Part shown: piece after piece, positions 34,234 to 43,048 of the stretch
Position numbering within the stretch: the first letter of the stretch is position 1
How the letters are laid out: each line of letters opens with the position of its first letter
From: Enterobacter asburiae
GTDB taxonomy: Bacteria; Pseudomonadota; Gammaproteobacteria; Enterobacterales; Enterobacteriaceae
Assembly: GCA_011754535.1 (NCBI GenBank)
Contig: JAAQVN010000001.1
Coordinates: forward strand, 3,162,001-3,226,000
Length of the DNA stretch: 64,000 bases
Direction of reading: 5' to 3'
Made by a program: the position numbers and the translations under genes
Notes under the pieces: generated by a model
What the model was told of the DNA's origin: nothing
Databases searched by the model: none
What the model saw: the letters and a program-made list of their open reading frames with translations, nothing else

Positions 34234-34509
34234 TTATGCCGGTTCGCCTAATCCTAACCACATCAACCAACCCTCACGTATTTCTTTTGGTCGGCTCTCA
34301 TAGGCCATTTTCATCCCGTTATTCCACGCGGGTAAGTACACCCAATACTCTCCAGCTCTACCTGAAGTAGACTTTGGATCAGTCATTTCGATGATTGGCA
34401 ATTTACCTTTCTCAATCATCCCCCTCACTGCTGCAGGTGTTTTACCAATAAGTTTTGCGAACTCATGGTAGGGGACTGCGTCACTAGTACTGACAATTTG
34501 TTTAGTCAT
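34234..34509 (-). CDS. cox: Cox, excisionase and repressor of the lysogenic promoter
   Basis: 91 aa from ATG 34509, exactly P2 Cox length. Winged-helix protein that turns off Pc and directs excision by Int. The C-terminal AGEYWVYLPAWNNGMKMAY and EGWLMWLGLGE are nearly those of P2 Cox. AAGG lies 8 bases before the start. First gene of the early operon, divergent from C. Confidence 0.94.
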   Translation of the reverse strand: MTKQIVSTSDAVPYHEFAKLIGKTPAAVRGMIEKGKLPIIEMTDPKSTSGRAGEYWVYLPAWNNGMKMAYESRPKEIREGWLMWLGLGEPA

Positions 34510-34550
34510 CTGATAACCTTTCATCTAGATCTACCCAATGGGTTTCAATG

Positions 34551-34621
34551 TTCTCTAATGTACTGCAGTTAAAGTTAGAGAAACATGAAACATAATAGAG
34601 AATATCGTGATTATTAGAGGA
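34551..34621. promoter_or_regulatory. Immunity switch region with repeated C/Cox operator-like motifs
   Basis: Between the divergent cox and C genes. TTCTCTAA (34551-34558) and TTAGAGAA (34575-34582) form an inverted repeat. TTAGAGAA (34575), ATAGAGAA (34595) and TTAGAGGA (34614) form a direct series about 20 bases apart, two helical turns. P2-type C repressors bind spaced direct repeats near Pe, so these are the best operator candidates. Confidence 0.55.
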
Positions 34622-34631
34622 TCTCGATAAC

Positions 34632-34931
34632 ATGTCAACAGCAATCAATGTGAAGCTGGCTCTCATGCGCGAGTCAGAGAGGCTAAACCGTAAGCAATTC
34701 GCTGAAATTACAGGAGTTCCTTACAGCTCTTTAACCTATTACGAAAGCGGAAGAACCGTTCCGCCAACAGATATCACCATGAAAATTCTGCAACACCCCC
34801 GTTTCTGTAAGTACGCCCTTTGGTTTATGACAGAACAAATAGCACCTGAATCCGGGCAGATTGCACCGGCGCTCGCACACTTTGGGCAAGAGTTAACAGA
34901 CTCGCAGCACTCAGACCAAAAGATTGGCTAA
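34632..34931 (+). CDS. C: Immunity repressor C
   Basis: 99 aa, as P2 C. The helix-turn-helix is LNRKQFAEITGVPYSSLTYYESG (about residues 18-40), and the C-terminus TEQIAPESGQIAPALAHFGQ is almost that of P2. It silences Pe to keep lysogeny and sets immunity group. It reads into int on the same strand. Confidence 0.94.
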   Translation: MSTAINVKLALMRESERLNRKQFAEITGVPYSSLTYYESGRTVPPTDITMKILQHPRFCKYALWFMTEQIAPESGQIAPALAHFGQELTDSQHSDQKIG

Positions 34932-35045
34932 CGATTTACCAAAGTTACTTTTATGAAAAATGTTTGTTATTGGCAGAGAAATACGCATCGAGCCATTACA
35001 AACCACGAAATCAAAGAGTTAAAAAGCCATTCGGAGGGTTTTCTT

Positions 35046-36056
35046 ATGACAATTAAGAAGCTCGATGATGGTCGATATGAAGTGGACATCAGACCTGCCG
35101 GGCGCAACGGAAAGCGCATCCGCAGGAAGTTCGACAAGAAAAGCGAGGCCATCGCTTTTGAAAAACATACCCAATACAACCACCACAACAAAGATTGGTT
35201 AGCGAAACCGACAGATAAGCGGCATCTATCCGAGTTAACTAAAATCTGGTGGGAGCTGAAGGGTAAACATGAGGATCACGGTAAATCTAATCTTGGGAAA
35301 ATTGAGATTTTCACAAAGATAACCGATGACCCTTGTGCGTTCCAGATTACTAAATCTGTGATAAGTCAGTACACCGCAGCACGTAGGTCACAAGGCGTTA
35401 AGCCATCCAGTATTAACCGTGACTTAACTTGTCTTAGCGGAATGTTTACCGCCCTCATAGATGCAGAGTTGTTTTTCGGTGAACACCCGTTCCGGGGAAT
35501 GAAAAGGCTAAAAGAAGATAAACCGGAAACGGGGTATCTTACTCAGGATGAGATTGCCCTTCTGCTATCGAAACTGGATGGTGACAACAAGAAAATTGCG
35601 ATTCTATGCCTCAGCACAGGGGCAAGATGGAGCGAAGCGGCGCGGCTCAAAGCGGAAAATGTTATTCACAACCGCTGCACGTTTGTCAAAACCAAAACAA
35701 ACAAGCCACGCACCGTCCCCATATCGGAAGAAGTTGCCGAGTTAGTTGCAGGAAACAGGCGAGGTTTTCTTTTTCCGGATGCTAATTACCCGGCTTTCAG
35801 GCGGCTAATGAAGGAGTTAAAACCGGATTTACCTGCGGGTCAGGCAACACACGCATTGCGGCATAGTTTCGCTACGCACTTTATGATTAATGGCGGGAGT
35901 ATTATCACATTGCAAAGGATTCTCGGTCATTCGCGCATTGAGCAAACCATGGTCTATGCGCACTTTGCACCTGAGTATCTACAGGATGCGATTTCGCTGA
36001 ACCCGTTACGAGGTGGTGTGAACACAGATAGTGTCCACACTGTGTCCACACTGTAG
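35046..36056 (+). CDS. int: P2-type tyrosine integrase Int
   Basis: 336 aa from ATG 35046 (337 in P2), GGAGGG upstream. Catalytic residues are visible: R194 in GARWSEA, H269 and R272 in HALRHSFATH, and Y304 in TMVYAHF. The arm-binding domain at the N-terminus (IKKLDDGRYEVDIRPAGRNG) is nearly that of P2, in keeping with the same att core and arm motifs. The frame is open further upstream to 34953, but that region lacks a ribosome site. It integrates into the CyaR terminator. Confidence 0.95.
   Translation: MTIKKLDDGRYEVDIRPAGRNGKRIRRKFDKKSEAIAFEKHTQYNHHNKDWLAKPTDKRHLSELTKIWWELKGKHEDHGKSNLGKIEIFTKITDDPCAFQITKSVISQYTAARRSQGVKPSSINRDLTCLSGMFTALIDAELFFGEHPFRGMKRLKEDKPETGYLTQDEIALLLSKLDGDNKKIAILCLSTGARWSEAARLKAENVIHNRCTFVKTKTNKPRTVPISEEVAELVAGNRRGFLFPDANYPAFRRLMKELKPDLPAGQATHALRHSFATHFMINGGSIITLQRILGHSRIEQTMVYAHFAPEYLQDAISLNPLRGGVNTDSVHTVSTL
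36032..36050. promoter_or_regulatory. Integrase arm-type sites
   Basis: TGTCCACA occurs twice in tandem, at 36032-36039 and 36043-36050, overlapping the 3' end of int. The reverse complement TGTGGACA is the arm consensus of P2 Int as I recall it. Similar but weaker copies (4701-4708, 4712-4719) lie at the other end beside attL. Confidence 0.7.
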
Positions 36057-36068
36057 TGATTTATAGTG

Positions 36069-36119
36069 GCTTTCAGTGGGTTTGTGTGCCGCTCAAACCC
36101 GCATTGCACCGCTGAAAGC
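36069..36119. repeat. Nested inverted repeat between int and attR
   Basis: Outer arms GCTTTCAG (36069-36076) and CTGAAAGC (36112-36119), inner arms GGGTTT (36078-36083) and AAACCC (36095-36100). It could form a cruciform or an RNA hairpin that slows transcription from int, and it lies where IHF or Cox would bind in P2 attP. Function not shown. Confidence 0.6.
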
Positions 36120-36138
36120 TACTACTGTAAGGGGGATA

Positions 36139-36165
36139 AATCTCCCTTACGCGGGCTTATTTTTT
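36139..36165. other. attR: attR of the P2-like prophage (27-bp core)
   Basis: Exact copy of 4634-4660. Here the core is preceded by phage DNA (GTAAGGGGGATAA), which pairs with CCCTTAC of the core to form a new hairpin before the T-run. The last six bases also hold the final two lysine codons of the DUF523 gene, whose stop codon TAA is at 36157-36159 on the minus strand. Confidence 0.92.
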
Positions 36166-36657
36166 GCCTTCTCTTTCCTCAACCCAGGCAATAAGTTCGT
36201 CGATTTGCCTCTCTGAGAACACGGCGATCCCATGCTCTGCAAGCAACGATGCAGCAACCCCCCTCCCGGCTTTCTGTATACCGCGAAAAGAACCGTCATA
36301 AATAAACTCACTGCCGCACGTTGGGCTGCCATCGGTTAACAATGCGGCGCTACACCCCGACGCCTGAGCAGCGCGTAGCGCGAGCCAGGCTGCAAGCTGA
36401 TAATGTTCAGTCACATCCTGCCCTGTATCTTCAAGAATTCTGGCTTGTCCGTGCATCACGTCTTTGCCATCAGCGGACATAATCTCTGCCGGAGGACGAG
36501 GCACAGGCAGCCCGGCCGCAAGTTCAGGGCAGTGGATAACCAGACGTTGTTCCTGGTGCCAGCGAGCGAGTTGCTCATTCATTCGCGCTTTTTCACTTCC
36601 GTTATAACGGACCCTGAAGCCCATCAGGCAAGCGCTTACCAAAATTTTATTCATCAT
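36157..36657 (-). CDS. DUF523 family protein
   Basis: 166 aa, start ATG 36657 or 36654 with AGGAAA before them. The family signature [18 protein letters not shown] is at the N-terminus, and further conserved cysteines occur in [11 protein letters not shown] and [11 protein letters not shown]523 proteins are widespread but without known function; the cysteines suggest metal or cluster binding. The stop codon and the last codons lie in the attR core, so the prophage leaves the gene intact. Before integration its end would have faced the cyaR terminator directly. Confidence 0.85.
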   Translation of the reverse strand: MMNKILVSACLMGFRVRYNGSEKARMNEQLARWHQEQRLVIHCPELAAGLPVPRPPAEIMSADGKDVMHGQARILEDTGQDVTEHYQLAAWLALRAAQASGCSAALLTDGSPTCGSEFIYDGSFRGIQKAGRGVAASLLAEHGIAVFSERQIDELIAWVEEREGKK

Positions 36658-36798
36658 CACTTTCCTGTGATTACAATAATCTCATCGCTGAAGTGTAACG
36701 CGCTTTCGTGCCTGTTTTGTTCCTTTCATCCTGTTCTTACCCGCTTTTTCCCTCTCTGCTATACACTCTTACTAACGCTAAAAAAGGGAGCAGCGCGG

Positions 36799-37698
36799 AT
36801 GGCAACCTATCCAGACAGTTTATTGATTCTCAATGGCAAAAGTGCGGGCAACGATCTGTTGCGTCAGGCGATTATTGGCCTGCGTGACGAAGGCGCGCGT
36901 ATCCACGTCAGAGTGACGTGGGAAAAAGGCGACGCGGCACGCTACATCGACGAAGGCTTAGCGTTAGGCGTCAGCACCATTATTTCCGGCGGCGGCGACG
37001 GCACCATCAATGAGATCGCCTCTGCGCTTATTGGCCTGCCCCCGGCAGACCGCCCGGTGATGGGCATTTTACCCCTTGGTACTGCCAATGATTTTGCCAC
37101 CAGCGCCGGGATCCCGGAAGATTTAGAAAAGGCGCTCCAGCTGGCGATCCTCGGCAAAGCCACCGCCGTGGATATCGCCCAGGTGAATGATAAAACCTGC
37201 TTTATCAATATGGCGACCGGCGGGTTCGGCACGCGCATCACCAGCGAAACGCCGGAAAAACTGAAGGCGGCGCTGGGCGGCGTATCATACCTGATCCACG
37301 GCCTGATGCGCATGGACACCCTTAAGCCGGACCGCTGCGAAATTCGCGGCGAGGATTTTCAGTGGCAGGGTGACGCGCTGGTGATTGGGATTGGCAATGG
37401 CCGCCAGGCAGGCGGCGGGCAGCAGCTCTGTCCGGAGGCGCTAATCAATGACGGTCAACTACAGCTGCGTATTTTCACCGGCGACGGCCTGCTGCCCGCG
37501 CTGTTTACCACGCTGACGCAGCCGGAAGAGAGCCCGAATATCATCGCCGGGAAATCGGCGTGGTTTGAGGTGAATGCTCCGCACGGGATGACCTTTAACC
37601 TCGACGGAGAGCCGCTGAGCGGGACGCAGTTCCGCATTGAGGTGCTGCCCGGCGCGCTGCAGTGTCGGCTACCGCCGGACTGTGTGCTTTTGCGCTGA
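36799..37698 (+). CDS. yegS: Lipid kinase YegS
   Basis: 299 aa, the same as E. coli YegS, a diacylglycerol-kinase-like enzyme known to phosphorylate phosphatidylglycerol in vitro. The nucleotide motif is GGGDGTINE (about residues 60-70), followed by [13 protein letters not shown]. The start is ATG 36799, with GGGAG about 8 bases upstream; an upstream open frame crosses the neighbouring gene and is not used. It is convergent with fbaB, with a palindrome between. Confidence 0.94.
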   Translation: MATYPDSLLILNGKSAGNDLLRQAIIGLRDEGARIHVRVTWEKGDAARYIDEGLALGVSTIISGGGDGTINEIASALIGLPPADRPVMGILPLGTANDFATSAGIPEDLEKALQLAILGKATAVDIAQVNDKTCFINMATGGFGTRITSETPEKLKAALGGVSYLIHGLMRMDTLKPDRCEIRGEDFQWQGDALVIGIGNGRQAGGGQQLCPEALINDGQLQLRIFTGDGLLPALFTTLTQPEESPNIIAGKSAWFEVNAPHGMTFNLDGEPLSGTQFRIEVLPGALQCRLPPDCVLLR

Positions 37699-37722
37699 TG
37701 TTTTACACGGTGCGCGATGATG

Positions 37723-37743
37723 CCCTCTCCCACAGGGAGAGGG
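37723..37743. repeat. REP-like palindrome between yegS and fbaB
   Basis: CCCTCTCCC-ACA-GGGAGAGGG, the same core as in 2942-2964 and 63419-63439. It lies between two convergent genes, where it may end transcripts from both sides. Confidence 0.75.
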
Positions 37744-37754
37744 AGATGGAAGCG

Positions 37755-38807
37755 TCAGGCAATCGTGACTTTGCTATCCAGATAGACGTCCTGAACCGCA
37801 TTGATCAGCTTCACGCCGTCGGCCATCGATTTCTTAAAGGCCTTACGGCCAAGGATCAGCCCCATGCCGCCCGCGCGTTTGTTGATCACCGCCGTACGCA
37901 CCGCGTCTGACAGGTCGGTATCACCGCCCGCCGCACCGCCGGAGTTGATCAGCCCCGCACGGCCCATGTAGCAGTTCGCCAGCTGGTAGCGGACCAGGTC
38001 GATCGGGTTATCGCTGGTCAGCTTGCTGTAAACGCGATCGTCGGTATAGCCAAAGTTCACCGCCTTATAGCCGCCGTTGTTCTCGGCCATTTTCTGCTTC
38101 ACGATATCTGCGCCGATGGTCGCCGCCAGGTGGTTCGCCTGCCCGGTCAGGTCGGCCGACACATGGTAATCCACCCCGTCTTTTTTAAACGCCGAGTTAC
38201 GCAGATAGGCCCACAGCACGGTGACCATGCCCAGCTCGTGCGCGCGCTCAAACGCTGCGGAGATCTCTTCAATCTGGCGGCGGGACTGTTCAGAGCCGAA
38301 GTAAATCGTCGCCCCAACGGCCACCGCCCCCATGTTGAACGCCTGCTCGACGCTGGCGTAGAGGGTCTGATCATATTCGGTGGGGTAGCTGAGGGTTTCG
38401 TTATGGTTCAACTTCACGAGGAACGGAATGCGGTGGGCATAGCGACGCGACACCGAAGCCAGAACGCCGTAGGTGGACGCCACGCAGTTACAGCCCGCTT
38501 CAATCGCCAGCTCAACAATGTTCTTTGGATCGAAGTAGAGCGGGTTCGCCGCAAAGGAGGCCCCCGCCGAATGCTCGACGCCCTGGTCCACCGGCAGAAT
38601 AGAGAGATACCCGGTGCCGCCGAGCCGCCCGGTGTTATAGAGCGTCTGCATGTTTCTCAGAACCGCAGGCGGACGGTTGTTATCAACCATCACGCGATCA
38701 ACGTAGTCGTGACCAGGCAGGTAAAGCTGGTCGGCTGGAATGGTCATACAACGATGCTGTAAAAGGCTGTCGGCGTCTTTGCCAAGCAACTGCGCAATAT
38801 CAGTCAT
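37755..38807 (-). CDS. fbaB: Class I fructose-bisphosphate aldolase FbaB
   Basis: 350 aa, equal to E. coli FbaB, a DhnA-type class I aldolase forming or cleaving fructose-1,6-bisphosphate through a lysine Schiff base. Typical stretches are [15 protein letters not shown] (about 55-70), and [16 protein letters not shown] near the end. It is known to be used mostly in gluconeogenic growth, beside the class II enzyme FbaA. It is transcribed alone, divergent from yegT. Confidence 0.95.
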   Translation of the reverse strand: MTDIAQLLGKDADSLLQHRCMTIPADQLYLPGHDYVDRVMVDNNRPPAVLRNMQTLYNTGRLGGTGYLSILPVDQGVEHSAGASFAANPLYFDPKNIVELAIEAGCNCVASTYGVLASVSRRYAHRIPFLVKLNHNETLSYPTEYDQTLYASVEQAFNMGAVAVGATIYFGSEQSRRQIEEISAAFERAHELGMVTVLWAYLRNSAFKKDGVDYHVSADLTGQANHLAATIGADIVKQKMAENNGGYKAVNFGYTDDRVYSKLTSDNPIDLVRYQLANCYMGRAGLINSGGAAGGDTDLSDAVRTAVINKRAGGMGLILGRKAFKKSMADGVKLINAVQDVYLDSKVTIA

Positions 38808-39057
38808 GTGATACTCCCGTAAGTCCGACGTCGTGTCGGTGTGTGTTTATCCAGTCCCATTTTTTATGGGCAGACTAAGCCTGGTACCGACTTAACAGAT
38901 TTTCCACCATTTGCATTTTTTTTCAGCACAATCTGCTGGCTCGATTCGTGTACAACAAAACTGTTACATTGATCAAACAATCGCCACAAAGGTATTTAAA
39001 AGGTATTATTGAGTGGTATGTTAAAGGCGTACCCTCTCTGACATGCAGGATTAAAAA

Positions 39058-40335
39058 ATGAAAACGAAAGTCCAACTGTCATTCATGATGTTTGTTGAAT
39101 GGTTTATCTGGGGCGCGTGGTTTGTGCCATTGTGGCTGTGGCTGAGCAAAAGCGGGTTTACCGCCGGGGAAATCGGCTGGTCTTACGCCTGTACCGCGAT
39201 TGCCGCGATCCTCTCCCCGATCCTGGTCGGCTCGCTGACGGACCGCTTCTTCGCCGCGCAGAAGGTGCTGTCGGTGCTGATGTTTGCCGGCGCGATCCTG
39301 ATGTACTTCGCCGCGCAGCAAACTCAGTTCAATACCTTCTTCCCGCTGCTGCTGGTTTACTCCCTGACCTATATGCCGACCATCGCGCTGACCAACAGTA
39401 TCGCCTTCGCGAACGTCGATGACGTTGAGGCCGACTTCCCGCGCATCCGCGTGATGGGCACCATCGGCTGGATCGCCTCGGGGCTGGCGTGCGGGTTCCT
39501 GCCTCAGATGCTGGGCTACAGTGATATTTCCGACACCAATATCCCGCTGCTGATGACGGCGGCCAGCTCCGCCCTGCTCGGCGTCTTTGCCCTGTTCCTG
39601 CCGAACACACCGCCGAAAAGTACCGGCAAGCTGGATTTCAAAGTCATGCTGGGGCTGGATGCGCTGATCCTGCTGCGCGACAAAAACTTCCTGGTGTTCT
39701 TCTTCTGCTCGTTCCTGTTCGCCATGCCGCTGGCTTTCTACTACATCTTCGCCAACGGCTATCTCACCGAAGTGGGCATGAAAAACGCCACCGGCTGGAT
39801 GACGCTCGGCCAGTTCTCCGAAATCTTCTTTATGCTCGCCCTGCCGTTTTTCACCAAACGCTTTGGTATTAAGAAGGTCTTACTGCTGGGCCTGATTACC
39901 GCCGCCATCCGCTACGGGTTCTTCGTCTACGGCGGTGCGGAGCAGTACTTCACCTACGCCCTGCTGTTCCTCGGTATTCTGCTGCACGGCGTGAGCTACG
40001 ACTTCTATTACGTCACCGCGTATATCTACGTGGACAAAAAGGCGCCGGCGCATATGCGAACCGCCGCGCAGGGCCTGATTACGCTGTGCTGCCAGGGCTT
40101 TGGTAGCCTGCTGGGATACCGCCTGGGCGGCGTAATGATGGAAAAAATGTTCGCCTACAAAGAGCCGGTGAATGGGCTGACCTTCAACTGGGCCGGAATG
40201 TGGACATTTGGTGCAATCATGATTGCCGTGATTGCCGTGCTGTTTATGCTGTTTTTCCGCGAATCGGATAAAGAGATCACCGCAATTGAGGTGGTTGATG
40301 GCGATACCGCGCTGACACAAGGGGAAGTTAAATGA
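39058..40335 (+). CDS. yegT: Nucleoside transporter-like MFS protein YegT
   Basis: 425 aa with 12 predicted membrane helices, of the nucleoside:H+ symporter family with NupG and XapB. Start MKTKVQLSFMMFVEWFIWGA is typical of the family. AGGA is about 8 bases before the ATG, and a TATTAT at about 39004-39009 may be its -10. The stop overlaps yegU by ATGA, so yegTUV form one operon for import and breakdown of a nucleoside-like compound. The substrate is not known. The 250-base gap to fbaB has promoters on both sides and no gene. Confidence 0.93.
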   Translation: MKTKVQLSFMMFVEWFIWGAWFVPLWLWLSKSGFTAGEIGWSYACTAIAAILSPILVGSLTDRFFAAQKVLSVLMFAGAILMYFAAQQTQFNTFFPLLLVYSLTYMPTIALTNSIAFANVDDVEADFPRIRVMGTIGWIASGLACGFLPQMLGYSDISDTNIPLLMTAASSALLGVFALFLPNTPPKSTGKLDFKVMLGLDALILLRDKNFLVFFFCSFLFAMPLAFYYIFANGYLTEVGMKNATGWMTLGQFSEIFFMLALPFFTKRFGIKKVLLLGLITAAIRYGFFVYGGAEQYFTYALLFLGILLHGVSYDFYYVTAYIYVDKKAPAHMRTAAQGLITLCCQGFGSLLGYRLGGVMMEKMFAYKEPVNGLTFNWAGMWTFGAIMIAVIAVLFMLFFRESDKEITAIEVVDGDTALTQGEVK

Positions 40336-41336
40336 AACAAGACCGTATTCTCGGGGCCCTTTACGGGCAGGCATTAGGGGATGCGATGGGCATGCCGTCG
40401 GAGCTGTGGCCGAGAAAGCGCGTCAAAGCGCACTTCGGCTGGATCGACCGCTTTTTACCCGGCCCGGCAGAGAATAACGCGGCCTGCTATTTCAGGCAGG
40501 CAGAGTTCACCGACGATACCTCGATGGCGCTGTGCCTGGCGGATGCGATCATCGAGTGCGACGGCGAGATTAACGCGGACGTTATCGGCAAGCATATTCT
40601 GAACTGGGCGCTCGACTTCGACGCGTTTAATAAGAACGTGCTTGGCCCGACCTCGAAAATCGCGCTTAACGCGATCCGGGACGGTAAGCAGGTCAGCGAG
40701 CTGGACAACAACGGCGTGACTAACGGGGCGGCGATGCGCGCCTCCCCGCTGGGCTGCCTTCTCCCGGCGACGCGGCTGGAACACTTTGTGGGGCAGGTGG
40801 CACTGGCCTCCAGCCCAACGCATAAATCGGATCTTGCCATCGCCGGTGCGGTGGTGATTGCCTGGGCGGTTTCCCGCGCCATCGACGGAGAGCGCTGGCA
40901 GAACATCGTCGATGCGCTGCCGGGGATCGCCCGCTATGCGCAGGAGGTGAAAACCACCACCTTCAGCGCGTCGCTGGCGGCGCGCATTGAGCTGGCGCTT
41001 AAGACCGTACGGGAAGCCAACGGGATCGACTCCGCCAGCGAGCAGATTTATCAGCTCACTGGCGCAGGAACCAGCACCATCGAGTCCGTTCCGGCGGCCA
41101 TTGCGATGGTGGAACTGGCGGGAACCGACCCGAACCGATGCGCGATTTTATGCGCCAATTTGGGCGGAGATACCGACACCATCGGCGCGATGGCGACAGC
41201 CATCTGCGGCGCGCTCCACGGCGTTCAGGCGATTGACCCGGCGCTGAAGGCCGAGCTCGACGCCGTTAACCAGCTCGATTTTGGCCACTACAGCGAGAAG
41301 CTGCTGCACTTCAGGGAGCAAAGGGAGGGCGTATGA
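40332..41336 (+). CDS. yegU: ADP-ribosylglycohydrolase family protein YegU
   Basis: 334 aa. Binuclear metal motifs of the ADP-ribosylglycohydrolase fold are visible: GDAMGMPSE near residue 17-25, FTDDTSMAL near 58-66, and GGDTDTIGAMA near 278-288. It may hydrolyse an ADP-ribosyl or similar N-glycosidic bond. Coupled by 4-base overlaps to yegT and yegV, which suggests uptake, hydrolysis and phosphorylation of a nucleoside-like substrate in turn. Confidence 0.92.
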   Translation: MKQDRILGALYGQALGDAMGMPSELWPRKRVKAHFGWIDRFLPGPAENNAACYFRQAEFTDDTSMALCLADAIIECDGEINADVIGKHILNWALDFDAFNKNVLGPTSKIALNAIRDGKQVSELDNNGVTNGAAMRASPLGCLLPATRLEHFVGQVALASSPTHKSDLAIAGAVVIAWAVSRAIDGERWQNIVDALPGIARYAQEVKTTTFSASLAARIELALKTVREANGIDSASEQIYQLTGAGTSTIESVPAAIAMVELAGTDPNRCAILCANLGGDTDTIGAMATAICGALHGVQAIDPALKAELDAVNQLDFGHYSEKLLHFREQREGV

Positions 41337-42286
41337 ATTCATTTGCCCAACGTCTCGACACCCTGCACGCCACCCGCCCGGTGACGGTGCTGGGCGCGGC
41401 GGTAATTGACGTCATCGCCGACGCCTACGCCCTGCCCTGGCGCGGGTGTGATATCGAGCTTAAACAGCAGGGGGTAAATATTGGCGGCTGCGCGCTGAAT
41501 ATCGCCATCGCCCTGAAACGGCTCGGCATTGTGGCGCAAAACGCCCTTCCCGTCGGCCACGGCGTGTGGGCGGATATTATCCGCAACGCGATGGCGAAGC
41601 AGGATCTGCGCAGCGCCGTGGAGGCTGAAACCGGCGACAACGGCTGGTGTCTGGCGCTGGTGGAGCCTGACGGCGAGCGCACCTTTATGTCCTTTAGCGG
41701 CGTCGAGAACCAGTGGCAGCAGCGCTGGCTTGACGAGCTATACGTTCCGCAAAACAGTCTGGTTTATCTCTCCGGCTACCAACTGGCCTCGCCGTGCGGC
41801 GAGCTGCTGACGGGCTGGCTGGAAGGGTTGCAGGACGTGACGGCGCTTATCGATTTCGGCCCGCGCATCGCGGATATTCCCGACGCGCTGATGACGCGGA
41901 TTATGGCCTGTAAACCGATCGTGTCGCTTAATCGTCAGGAAGCGGAGCTCGCTGCTGAAAGGCTGGGTGTGGAGGCTGAACACCTGGGTGAGGTGTGGCA
42001 GCAGCGCTTCGGCGCCGCGCTGATTGTGCGCCACGATAAAGACGGTGCTACATGGTATGACGGTGCCGTCTCGGGCGTTGTTCCGGCGTTTCCCGCCACG
42101 GTGGTGGACACCATTGGTGCAGGCGACAGCCACGCGGGCGGCACGCTTGCCGGGCTGGCGGCGGGATGGTCACTGGCAGACGCCGTTTTGCTGGGAAATG
42201 CCGTGGCGTCCTGGGTGGTTAGCCACCGCGGCGGGGATTGCGCGCCCACGCGTGAGGAATTACTCCTCGCACACAAAGACGTATAG
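41333..42286 (+). CDS. yegV: PfkB-family sugar/nucleoside kinase YegV
   Basis: 317 aa of the PfkB/ribokinase family. The C-terminal signature DTIGAGDSHAGG contains the catalytic aspartate and anion hole, and the N-terminal GGCALNIAIALKRLG is the substrate-side signature. It probably phosphorylates the sugar or nucleoside released by YegU. Its 3' end overlaps the convergent yegW by 27 bases. Confidence 0.93.
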   Translation: MNSFAQRLDTLHATRPVTVLGAAVIDVIADAYALPWRGCDIELKQQGVNIGGCALNIAIALKRLGIVAQNALPVGHGVWADIIRNAMAKQDLRSAVEAETGDNGWCLALVEPDGERTFMSFSGVENQWQQRWLDELYVPQNSLVYLSGYQLASPCGELLTGWLEGLQDVTALIDFGPRIADIPDALMTRIMACKPIVSLNRQEAELAAERLGVEAEHLGEVWQQRFGAALIVRHDKDGATWYDGAVSGVVPAFPATVVDTIGAGDSHAGGTLAGLAAGWSLADAVLLGNAVASWVVSHRGGDCAPTREELLLAHKDV

Positions 42287-43006
42287 ATCGCTGCGACAGT
42301 AGCTGATGCTGTACTCAATCGGCCGGTGCTGCTGGTCAAGCGCAACCTGCTTGATCACCAGCACCGGTATTTTTTCGTCCATCTGAATGTGCGCCTGAAA
42401 CTCGCTGTCCGGCATGCGGGCGCTGACCCGAGAACGGGTGCGCTGCGGGAAGATATTCTGACTGCGGAAGTAGTCGTACAGCGAAATCCCTATCGCATCC
42501 GGATCGGGAATGAGCCCGACCGGTACCCAGGACTCTTCAATCGACACCGCATCGTCATCCACATAGCGAATGCGCTTCAGCAAAAAGACGTCGCTGTTCG
42601 GCTCCAGCGACAGGTGGCCCGCCACCTCTTCCGGGCATTTCACCACGCGTTTATTGACCCACAGCGTGTTTGGCGTTTTGCCGCGCAGCACCACCTGCTG
42701 AGAGAAACCGCGCGCTTCCTTGAGCGAGTATTCGAAGATGTTGTTAATTTGCGTGCCGTAACCCCGGGCACGCGTCACAACCCCCTCGGCTTCCAGCGCC
42801 TGCATCGCTTTGCGCACGGTGATCCGCGACACGCCGGTTAACTGGCTCAGATCGCGCTCGCCGGGCAAAATGTTCCCGTGCTCCAGCACCCCGCTGCGCA
42901 CCGCGTTTTTTACCGTTTCGGCAAATTTCAGGTAAAGCGGCGTGTTGTCAGGCGCGGCGATCCGTTCAGTCAGTTGAGCGATTAACCGGGTATGCGCTTG
43001 TTCCAT
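42260..43006 (-). CDS. yegW: GntR/HutC-type regulator YegW
   Basis: 248 aa, same length as E. coli YegW. The winged helix (LTGVSRITVRKAMQALEAEGVV, about residues 55-76) is followed by a UTRA effector-binding domain. It is convergent with yegTUV and is the likely regulator of that operon; no operator is obvious to me. Confidence 0.92.
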   Translation of the reverse strand: MEQAHTRLIAQLTERIAAPDNTPLYLKFAETVKNAVRSGVLEHGNILPGERDLSQLTGVSRITVRKAMQALEAEGVVTRARGYGTQINNIFEYSLKEARGFSQQVVLRGKTPNTLWVNKRVVKCPEEVAGHLSLEPNSDVFLLKRIRYVDDDAVSIEESWVPVGLIPDPDAIGISLYDYFRSQNIFPQRTRSRVSARMPDSEFQAHIQMDEKIPVLVIKQVALDQQHRPIEYSISYCRSDLYVFVCEE

Positions 43007-43048
43007 CTCTGTTTTCTCAGGCGTGGTGTTTCCTGCCAGTATACTGGG

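Larger units (their letters stand above)
4634..36165. mobile_element. Complete P2-like prophage (Peduoviridae type) in the CyaR terminator
   Basis: About 31.5 kb between two 27-bp direct repeats. Gene order is that of an integrated P2: int-C-cox-B-A at the right end, cos and the capsid genes Q-P-O-N-M-L in the middle, tail genes to the left, and ogr nearest attL. I find no frameshift or stop in any structural, replication, immunity or integration gene. Cargo not found in P2 is present in three places: next to attL (4812-7435), between V and S (18604-19851), and between cos and gene A (28875-29543). The lysis module also differs from P2. It is likely inducible and able to form particles, and could also help P4-type satellites; this is inferred from completeness. 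Confidence 0.95.
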
